Assembly: GCF_035594125.1 (NCBI RefSeq)
Contig: NC_087180.1
Span: 16,111,615-16,175,614 of the forward strand
Direction of reading: 5' to 3'
DNA length: 64,000 bases
Source of the DNA: Scylla paramamosain
Lineage: Eukaryota > Arthropoda > Malacostraca > Decapoda > Portunidae
Under the pieces are notes generated by a model, which saw nothing but the letters and a program-made list of their open reading frames with translations, was not told the DNA's origin and did not search any database. The translations under genes were made by a program, and so were the position numbers. This document shows positions 19,599 through 31,000 of this stretch, piece after piece. Numbering within the stretch: position 1 is the first letter of the stretch; each line of letters starts with the position of its first letter.

Positions 19599-20119
19599 CC
19601 CGGAATTTACTTATTCATTTACTTACTAATTTATTTATATTAAATGCATTAGTCTCATTCTTTCTCTGCTGAGTGTGTACGTCCAACAATTCATGATTAA
19701 AAGAATTGAAGCTCTCTCTTTTTTTCAGACGTTACCAGTAAATTAACAGTAATTATGAACTATTTTTTTAGTAAGAGACCATAATCACAGTAATATGTAC
19801 AAGAGTTGACACTGATAAATAACATTGTACGTATATATTTGCATCTCTGAAATCATCTGCATCAAGACACATAAGAAACTAAAGACAACTGTGAGCTTCC
19901 TTCTTGATATTCTATCTTTATCAGCGTTAAATGTATTTTTACCCTCCCCAAATTGTTCTGCAGCTCTTAGCAATGCTTCAAGTAAATTTGAAATAAAGTT
20001 CTTTTAATGTTAGCTACAATTACTGCAATTAGGTTCCATTCACTGTATTATTGAAGCATTTAAACACAAAGAAAACGCCTTCATATTACATTTTTTTCCG
20101 TCAGGTGAATCTTTCCCAC

Positions 20120-20303
20120 GGGTCCTCGGCGTTTTCCAGTGGCGGTCAATTATCCAGGACGGGATGATTCGCTGCCCGCTGCTCGCCAGTCAGCCGTCAG
20201 ACCTTCGCGCCTCAGTTCAGTCCGCTCACACCACTGCCCGCCGCTGCAGGCCTCGGGGAGCACGGTGACTTGCCATCAGTTCCCTCAGTGCCTGCCCCCA
20301 AGG
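20120..20303 (+). promoter_or_regulatory. Probable promoter / 5' UTR of the Cys-loop channel
   Basis: A G+C-rich block directly precedes the proposed start codon at 20304. It contains two arthropod initiator-like TCAGT motifs (20212-20216 and 20217-20221), suggesting transcription starts about 85-90 bp upstream of the ATG. The TSS is an inference; no TATA box is evident. Confidence 0.4.
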
Positions 20304-21297
20304 ATGAGCGCCGCCGGGAGGTAGTTGCACACACACACACACACACACACATACACACACACTGAATAAACCTAAACGCTGTCACTCTAAATTCTTCAGT
20401 CATCGGTATTGTTGCACAGTTGAGCTTATGAGGATTGAGTGTGAGATGTTCTTCCTTAACTGTGAGTGTGTGTATGTGTGTGTGTGTGTGTGTGTGTGTA
20501 TTGAAACTCTTCCATTGCCTCGATAAAATGCTCACGTCAGTTCTCTAATGCCCCCACAACACATTGCCAACACAATCTGAGTGACACCTTGTATTCCATA
20601 TTCACAACTATCATAACGCATCATAACTATTCCCTGTGACAGTAAATTTAACTCAGGCTGGACTCGTGGTGTATCCAGTTTGTTGTCACGTGTATCAATG
20701 ACAACCAGTACTTGTGGGTGATGAATACGGCACGAACGAGGAGCAGCAGGAAAGAAAGGAAGAGTGGAATGAGATGTTTGTATGAACATTAAATTTCTAC
20801 AAGACAATAACTAGCAGAGGAATCAAGTCTATCCTCTTATAGGTATTTCCACAAGCCCTGTATGAACTGTACTGACTGTTTGTTTCTTTAATTACTAACC
20901 ACTCTGAGACATCTTTTCTCGTTCTGCAGCCACCACTAAACAATATATTGGCTAGAGATTGCAAGAGCTATTTTTCATCACGTTATTTCTTCTGGATGTT
21001 TCTAAAGACTCCATACATTGCTTTTAGTATTGTGTATTGTTACATATCGTAGTGAAAGGGTTAAAATTGTTAAAGGAAACCCATTTGTCTTGGTATTTTG
21101 CAAAAGACCAGACATTTCTGACGAATATTAATATGCTTATGACATGTGCTACAAAGGATGTGTACAGTGCCATAGCTGTGAATTATTTAGCATCTTAACA
21201 AGGTGGATTAATCACCCGTGACACCTGAAGACCACGGGTAGTACAAGTAAAGGGATGTGTTTTTCACATAAAATTAGTCGCATTGTACCTTTGGCTC

Positions 21298-21392
<95 letters not shown>

Positions 21393-21445
21393 ACAATACT
21401 TAAAAATTCATGAACAAAAATCTTTACACACGTTGATATTGAAAC

Positions 21446-21502
<57 letters not shown>

Positions 21503-24500
21503 CACATCACTGCACAGCACAGCTCAGCACAGTATGGCACGAAGTAGCATACATTCACCAAGTAGCATGCATCACCAAGTCAAGATTTTTTTTTTTTGTC
21601 GACCCACGGCAGCAGCAATCATTCTGACACACTGCACGTTGTCGTTGTCCACTATTTGACATCAGCACTTTCTCTTCCGCTTGTTGACCTCTCTTGATAA
21701 ATTAACCGTTTCAGATGTTGTTCTCAGGAAAGTAAATGAATATTGGCAATTATAAAATGTAAGAATATGAAAACTTGTAAAAATATATAAAAAAAAAAAA
21801 AAGAAAAAAGGATAAATGTAGTTTGTAAAGATAATGTGCAAATAAAGATGGATTTGCCGTGGAAACAAAATTTGTGTTTACAAGTTACATTAAGTAAGGT
21901 AAAGTCGGTAAAAAATAAAGCTGTTTTTTTTTTCTTTTGCCTTGCACATCCCGTATTTTCTCATTTCAACAGTCCACACGCGTGTCCAGTCAATATAACA
22001 TGTCGAGTGTGAAAGCCAGAGATAGGAGTGCAAAAACTTCGTCGAAACGTTAAAGAAATAATGATTTACTCCATCTTGTCTTTTCTCACCACCACAATCC
22101 ACACACTGTTTATAAAAAAAAAAAAAAAAAAATGAAAAAAAATAGTAATAATGATATCCTGAAATCTGCTGACAGTCATAATTTACACACAAAAAGCTGT
22201 ACAGGCAGAAACTTCAGCACTCCGAAGTATAGACCGTCAGACGAAACAGACATGCAGCAGAGGCAACTTCGAATAACGACAATAAACATCTCAACGGATT
22301 TCCCTTCCTCCATTGCATCCGGATTTCAGCACACACAGCCTTAATAATTACAGCCTTTATCAGGCGTGGGCAGGTGACTTTACTTGGAACTATCAATTTT
22401 CACGGCAACCTGGGTTTACTCCACGTTAATTCAATATAACGCAATTCCCTGGTGCCGTTGCCGTGTTTGGTACATGAAGGTCTTGCATGTCCTATGTGTA
22501 CTGTAGATATTTCAATTTTAAGGTTGAGGTTGTTTGTACTTTATTCCTCTCTGTTTCTTTCTTTCTTTCTTTATTTTTTGTTCAATATTAAGTGATTCAC
22601 GGTGTTACTGTTATGTTTGTTGCATATAAACTTCGTGGATGCTTATTGAATTATTCTAAGTCATCCCTTTTTATGAATTTTTTTCCGATCTACTTGATTT
22701 ATTTCATTCTTCGTCGTGTAATTCACAGCGTTGTTGTTGTGGTTTTGCTGCAAGGAGGTCGTGCAGGTCCTTTACTTATCCAAGGTCTTTCTTTCTGAAT
22801 GGATGACACATTCTTTGCCATGTTTCAATCAGTGTTTCGTCGCTGTATCACGTACCTCAACTCCTACACTTTCAACCACTACTGGAATACTCCTTCGTCT
22901 AGGTACACTTTTGTATCAGTTTACATTTTCTGAAGGAGTAACAGCACTCTACAGTATCACTCACCAGGTCTTATGAAACTTATTACTTATTATAATAATT
23001 TCTCAGTTATTAATCAATATTATGTCCTGACGCGAATAAGAGGTAAAAAATATATATGAGCCTTATTTTCTACCATCAGTCAATATTTTGCACAGCCTGA
23101 CGCGGATAAGAGGCTGAAAAAAATAAATAGTTGTCTTATTTTTCTCTTCCCTCGTGTAATTGACAGTTCCCTAACTACCACTCCAATGGTTTAGTGAAGT
23201 GTCCAAGCTTTTCCTATCAGCAATCAATATGTAGTGGCATGAATAAGAAAAAATATGGATGTTATTCTTTTCCCTTCGCTAGTGCAATGGGCGGTGCATT
23301 AATTTCCGATGCACTGTTGTCGTTGCAGTGAGGAGTTGCCAACAATCCGCCACCCGCAGCTCAGCGGTGCAGTGACCAAGGCTACGCGTGTTCCTGCACT
23401 GGTATAGATTTCCACTTGCTTTTTAAACTCCACGCTGTAAGATGTTATCCGGGTTTTCAAGCCTCTAATTTCCCATGTTCACTTACAATATCAGCTTCAC
23501 AGCTTTTGACGGCTTCTTATTCAGATATTCATTGACAGTCTAAAAAGTAAACCGATTTTTTTTTCTTTTTTTAGCGCAAAATAACGAACCACAAAAATGA
23601 ATGAAACTTTTTTGATTGAGGGAATTCGCTGTGCAAAATGAACATACAATTAGCGTACATTTGAACACATACTGTGCATAATTAAGGCTTTAGTTGCAGT
23701 TTTCGTGTTTTCCTCGTATACGAATTAGAAGGAACATGAACTTCCCTCCTGCCTTTAGAATAAGAGTACGAATTTTCTGCATTCACACATTAAATGGTCA
23801 CTAATAATGAAATCTAAACAACAACAAAGGAAACCACTCAAGATCCTTACTTTTAATCAGCCAGCAGTATAGGATCTCCAGAAATGTTCCTTATAGCTAA
23901 TGTTTTGACAACGCTCCCTGGTTAGACTTCACTCCAGCCCGCTCCAGTCCAGTCATTGCTTGGAAACGTTTGCGACAGCTCCAACTGTTTTTCTCTCTCT
24001 TTCTTTCTCTCTCTCTTTTTTTTTTTTATCTTGTCTGGCGTCTGTGAACCTGTTGCTTATTGACAGACGTGTTGTTGTTGTTGTTCTTGCCACTGTCGCT
24101 CTTCAAGATCTTACTTATTTCCATCCTGTTGCTTCTCTCACTTCTACAGGGCGGCGGCAGTGGTGGCGGTGGCGGTGGTGGTGGTGTCGAGGGCAGCCCA
24201 GGGTCAAGACAGCATCGTGCCCGAGGGTTACCAGCAGGACCTGAGACCCAAGACACCAAGTAAGACTCCCTTTCTCAATTTGAAGTTCAAAATGTGATGA
24301 TCGCCGGTTTTGTCTTTGTAACTGTATTTGTTGAGGGTTATTATTGTACATTATTATTTAGGTCTTTGTTTCTCCTTTTCTTCTTCTTTCCCTGTTTCTT
24401 ATTCTCATTTTCATTCTTTTTATTATTACTTTTTTTTTCGTTCTACTGTCATCATTATCTTCATTTATTGTCTTCTTTCTCTTCTTCGTCTCCTTACTCA

Positions 24501-25029
24501 CACTCGTTCATTATAAAACTCAAACTCTTCAATAAACCGTAAACTACCTGGAAATCGTCTCATGAATTCTGCAGTTTCTGAATTCCCACCTTACCTCCTG
24601 ATGCTTAAAAATTCTTGTTGAACTCTTACATTTCTACTTAACTAATTCTCTCTTGTTTCAGTCTTTTCTCCAACCTATCTAACTCCCTTTCTTAAGTTTC
24701 ATCCCTTCCTTTGCAGACGGAGATCCACTGAAGGTTGGCGTCAGCATGAAAATCAACGGCATATCTGAAGTGAACCTCGAACAGATGGTAAGTGACAAAA
24801 TATATACGTTTGCAATGTGCTAATTTACTTTGCGTGGGTGGTGCTACGAGGCTAAAACACCAATACTGATCAATGATTGCTTATTTAATTACAACTGAGG
24901 TGAAGTAACTTGAACACAATGACGAAATATACCTAAGTAGTATAAAAAAAATTAACTAGACAAAAGAGATACATTTTCTTTTGTTTTTTTTTATTTCTTA
25001 TTGTAAGTATTTTCATTTGGCTCTCCGCT

Positions 25030-25075
<46 letters not shown>

Positions 25076-28000
25076 ACCATTTGTTGCTTATGGACCGTGA
25101 CGTACGACTCAGCGGGTGCCGATACTTGCACGTTCCAATCCCCTTACAAGTTTACAAGTTCCTGCACCGAAAGCTCTCCTCAAAATCAAATCACGAAAGT
25201 TCCGAACGCCGAACTCCACAATGTTGACTTTCACGCCATCGCCCACAGCGTCAGAATCCATAGGTGCTGTATTATGTAAGGTAACGAGTAACAACGGCGT
25301 GAATTATGAGGCCGAAAGTAGGAAAAAAGAAAACATAAGTTGCGGTGATAAAGTACTTTTCATTTCTTGATGGCTCTAATTTTGAAGGACGAAAGGAGAG
25401 AGGGAAAGAAGAACACTATGAGGTTGATGATCCTTCCCTTCGTAATTCTCATCTCTGCACACTCACGCTTAACTAAAAGAGACAATAACAATGGGCGTGT
25501 ATAAATATTTATCATGTCTTACCTATAAATGAAAGTACTAGTGTCTAATAGGTCCATAACATGATATTTGCTTGTTACTTTGAGAGGCATTATCAATATT
25601 AGTCTGTTATGAATGCTAGAAAGTGTTACGGTATTGGTTACTACCGTTTAGGAGGGCACCATTTACATTGTATGGATTTGTTGCTCAGAATAGAACAGGA
25701 TAGAGAATGCTGGTTTTCTGGGAAGTGACATTTTTTTTTCTTTTTTTTTTTTTCTCAGTTCTGCCACAAAATCTACCATCTGTGTAGCATGCTGACTAGA
25801 CCTTTGTGTATTCAGGTTTGAGCCGTAACGCAATATTGATTCATGGAACATTTAAATCAAGAATGAATTGGTATAAATTGATATAGAACTTTTTTTTTTT
25901 ATCATAATGTTATTCTTTCATCCTCATTCCTTGCCATTATTTCTTTCCCATAGCGTATATTTTATGTATCGTTTTCTCTCTTTCCTTTCCTGCACCCATC
26001 ATCCATTTCTTCCCTCTTTAATCACTAATTTTTTTCCACCTCCCATTCACATATTATCCTATTCTATTACTTCTCCCAAGCGCACCTGTCTTCCAATGTC
26101 GTGTTTTCTCTCTGCTTCCTTGCATTCACTGTTCTGCCTCTCCTTCATGCCACAGTCCATTCTGTTCGAGGTGTACCTTCGTGTATCATGGAGGGACACT
26201 CGCCTCGTCTTTCCTCATTCCTCCGTCAACGCCTCCAGTGATGCTTCTAAGAGCTCTTCCAACACCCAGCAGGAGAAAACGTCCATGACAGTGTCCCCAG
26301 CGCTCCTGAAGAAGGTGAAGTGGAATTAGTCTTTGTTTGACTTAAATCAGAAAAAAAAAAAACTATTATGTATATTTGATGTATTTTGCCACGTATTGGG
26401 TTTAATTAGTATGTGTATACCTTCCCTTAACTGTGCCTCTCTTCTGTCGTAGGTGTGGGTGCCTGACGTGTTCATCCGAGGCACTCGCTCTCTCGACACC
26501 TTCACCTTCCTGCAGAAGTTCCAGGGCGTTACCATTTCCTCAGATTCCACCGTATTCACCTCCGTCATGTGAGTCGCTCGTCTCTCACTGTCACTTTTAG
26601 GGTTTGATCAGTAAGACAAGTGGGACAATAAATGAATCAGTTCTTGCTAATAACACTATGAGACTTGCTACTTCATTTGAATAATTGTAGAGGATTTCAT
26701 TGAGTAAAGACACAACTAAAGACACTTATACTTTTTTTGCTGTCATTAGTGTCTTTCGTTACCTTACTTTAAACCTGCACAAGACAGTTTTCTTTGGAAT
26801 GAGGACAAACCATAGCAGCGAGAGTGTCACTGAAGGAAGTAACATTTTCAAATCGTTCAATCTCTCTTCCCTGGCCACGAATCTTTCATTTTCTTCTCTG
26901 TTCCAGGATGCAGCTCAAACTGGTGTGCAGCATGTCCTTCTACATGTATCCCTTCGACGTCCAGCGGTGCACTGTGCATATCAAGAGCTGTGAGTACCTG
27001 TAGACCCACCAAATGTTAGTGTGTTTGTGGGAGCTGTGAGTACCTGTAAAGCAACCATAAATTAATGTTAGTGTGTTTGTGGGAGCTGTGAGTACCTAAA
27101 GAGCCAGCAAAAATTAATGTTCGTGTGTTCGTGGGGGACTATTTGGTTTTAGGATTTACTCGTCACCTAAGAAGACTCCATATAACCGTAAATGTTGAGG
27201 TTCAGGAATGGCTGTATACAAATAAATCAATCAAGTAATTGCTTTCCTCTACAAAATCAAAGAATGATAGAATACATTGTGCACTATTTTAGATGAGCTG
27301 CTGTACATACAGAGATGGCCGATGGCAGCGTAGCCGCTTCAGAGTCCTGGCTGTTTTCTTGTGTGAACACTTGCCTACTCATCTTTGAAGAATCCAGTTT
27401 GGTCTCCACCAGCCTCATAATGTCCAGCATCTTGAGTTTTTTTTACACTCTGATTTCTGTTTGTTAGCATTTGTACTTATTTGACTTCAAGAGATTCCAT
27501 AAGCAACGAAAAATCCATATATTGCAAGCGCCTGTACTGAAAAGCAGGCAACGCACCTCTATTTTGTCCATATTTTGCCACCTCTTTTCGTTGTGAGTTT
27601 GACGCGACATCAGCCGATTTTTTCTACATCGCGCTGTACGGTCAGACTGAAGGCTTTTTATAAATCAATCAAAACCAAAATGCATTCAGTTCTACAAATC
27701 AGCCGAGTAGTGATCGTGAAGCGAGAGGACACGAAGAGCCCCACCATGCTGACGGTGGCGTACAAGGGCTGGTGGCAGACGCCCAAGGTGCACCTGCGCC
27801 TGGCTCTGGACCCGGTTCCTAAGTATGCCCAGCAGCTGCGTGGGGCGGGAAAGTGTGAGCTGCAGCAGAGATTCTCTCGAGGCAGAGGACCCACGCTGAA
27901 GGTTAAGGGCCCCACCAAGAAGTTGGTGGTGCGCCTGTACGCGGGGGGAAGCCTCAGAACCCAGGGCGAGATTATCTTGGGCGACCTTCTCTCCCGCACC

Positions 28001-31000
28001 GCCGAAGGGACCACTCAGATCCCCTTCGAAGCCAAAGAGGGAGGCAAGGTAGAAAAAGCCTTCATAGAGATGGAGCAGATCAGTCCCAACCCTACACCGC
28101 TGCCTCCACCGCTGCTCCCGATAACATTCAAATTTCTGTCCCAGGACATCCCACTTGGACGGATAATGTTCCCGCCCGCACGGGAGCCAACGCCCTTCAG
28201 GCTCAAGCAGTTGGTGGAGGACATGTACGGGCCTACAGCTGACAGGACTGATTGGTCTAAGCCTTTCACACTTGACCCTGAAAGCTTAGCCGAAGAGAAA
28301 GCAGCATCCAGTGATTGTGAAACCGCCGATGATGACATCCCCACGCAAGACAGTGACCAAGACAGTGATGAGCAGACCTTCCTGCTGGACGAGTATCTGA
28401 CTTCAGACTCGTCCCTTGACCATGATCTGACCTCAGACCAGGAGAATTCTCCCCTTCTCCATGATCTGATCTCAGACCAGGTTAACTCGCCTCCTGCCGA
28501 TCACCTCGCCTCCCGCGATGGTGAGGAACACATGGAGGCTTTCCGTCGTGAGGCAGAGTCGAGCACTGTGCTGTTCCAGCCGCTGCCCCTGCCTCACCTT
28601 AGCAGTGCTGACCGAAGAGACATCCTGGAGCAACGCTGGCTGTCCGATGACGTCATAGACCTGGCGCAGGACATATTGCAAAGGCGTTTTCCGGAGACTC
28701 GCGGCCTGTACGCCTGTGGCGCGGCCTTCACTCTGCCGCCGCTCCAGCCCGGCGCCACGTCTCTTTTCCTGCAGGTGGTGAACCGCTCTGCGCCGCTGCG
28801 CCTGGACTCTATGGCGGACTATAGGCGCCTGGCGGGTACCCACTGGCTACTGCTATCCTCTTACGGTGCGAGGCGCAGCGGCCAACTTGCGATGTACGAT
28901 TCCATGTACGACAGCCTGTCCGCCTGCACTACTGCACTGGTGGAGCAGCTGCAGGAGCTGCACGTGCCACCACCAGGCGCCATAATACGTCCTTTGCAAC
29001 GCCAGAATGACGGGTACAGCTGCGGCCTGTTCGCACTGGCCTTTGCCTTCAGCATAGCAGTGGGACAGGACCCGTGCACTGTGCGCTACGATCGGGCCAG
29101 CATGGCACCACACCTGGTGATGTGCCTGGAGCACGGCATCGTGCAGCCGTTCCCTTCCGTGCCTGTGGGAAGAGGCCGCTGAGATGCATGTCACCTTACA
29201 TAGTATTATCGAGAGTAATTTCAAGAAGATTTTTCCTAACAATGAACGACCATGACTGACGCGCCTCGTCGTTATTTTCAATCTCAAACATTTTTATCTA
29301 GTAATGTAGATATGTTCCTTAGGTAAAAGAGTAGATATGTTCCTTAGGTAAAAGAGAAATATTTTAAGCATATCAGATATTTATGAGTTCATACGAACAG
29401 TGCGTAAACAATAACAATTAACTTGACCAGCATTTCACTTAAGAAATAAACAGAAAGTAAAAAAACAAAACTTTTTTTGATTGAAATAATTTTTATATCA
29501 ATATTTTTCTTCTAATTTTCATGCTTCAAAATTATGTAATTTTTAAAGAAAAATTATTATTGCATTTTTTCCAGGTTTTGAGCGTAAAAACGCGGATGAC
29601 AATATCAATCTTCTTTACTTCTTTTGTATGTTTTTATGAAGGAGAAAAATGCCAAACTTCCTTGCACAGAGATGAATGTCTCCCCTCTCCTTCTCTCTGC
29701 AGACATCTACCAGCTGCACGAGCTCGCCCTGGAGTGGATGCTGCCCGGACTCAGCACAGACGACGACCTCAAGCGGCAGCTGGCGGGCTACGACTTTTCG
29801 GTGAAGATTCTGAACGGCACCACATGTTCCTGCAACAAGTGTGTGCCCGGTGAGTCCATGGCTTCCCTGCTGCTCCTCGCGCCCCAACTCCCTCACTCCA
29901 AGACCCATTCTTTATCAGTAGGAATCACAAAACTATCCTACTGCACTCTTAAAGTCTATCCACGTCTTACCCACACAAAAGTAAATGTTAGGTAAATATC
30001 TCCGTGAGATTAACCTTCATTCTTTCATTGGGTTTTGGTGTTATTAGTATATTTGTGTATAATGTATTGAAAATCTTGCAAGCGAACTAATTTGCTGACT
30101 ACGATGCCCTCTGATGGTAGATTTATAAACAATTCAAAATAACACGGTCCTCTATCGGTAAGCTTTCGAACTAGAGTGGCGCCTGCACTGCTTTCTCCTT
30201 CTCCCTTTCCATCTCCCTCTGAAATCGCGTCGTGTTCGTGAAGGCATTACCGACAGTTAATAATTGTAAGTGAAGCAGTTCCTGGCTATCAGAACCTCGT
30301 GACACTTCAGATCTAAAGACGGCGCGTGTGGTAAAGATTTTTCTGTGGCACTGTCTTGATTTCCAGGTTGCAAAAGTGTATGTGGTGAAGTGAGCAGTGA
30401 AACAGTTGACAGTCGAGTGTCCTCGTGTCCTCAGAGACATCGCCGTGTCTCCGCGTTCATCTGGTGCTCCGCCGCCACAGTTTCATCCACGTCATGAGTT
30501 CCTACGTGCCCTCTGGACTCTTCGTGGTAGTGGGGTGGACTTCATTCTTCTGGCCCGCCGAGGTGGTGCCGGGGCGAACTGTGCTGGTGATCACCTCGCT
30601 TCTCACCATCACCTCCATGTACACGGGCATCAGGTCAGGCGTGGCAGGCGTGGGGGAGGCGTGGGGTGACCTAACTCCCTTTTATTCTCCAGTTCGACTA
30701 TGTTGTGTACTCGATGTAATGACAATTAATGTAGAAGATACTGTTTGTTTTCTGTTACTGTTCGTTTAGCCTATTTTTATTAACTTTTTTTTCTTCTGCA
30801 GGAGTTACCGTTCCATAAAGTAGATCTAGAGATATGCTGCATTATTTTTCCATCGTTCATTTGTCTGCCGCATGCTCTCCATCAGCCAAAATTTCCGTTT
30901 TCTCTCCCTCAGGCAGACGAGTCCCACCACCAGCTACGTGAAGGCCTTGGACGTGTGGATGTTGATGTGCATACTACTCACCACTGTGCCTCTCCTGCAG

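Noticed and set aside
28015..28843. Minus-strand ORFs overlapping the Ulp1-like gene
   Set aside because: Shadow frames of a G+C-rich coding sequence; they lack motifs, while the + frame carries an intact protease signature.
30425..30769. Independent 114-aa membrane protein
   Set aside because: It is exon 8 (M1-M2) of the Cys-loop channel read past its splice donor at 30634.
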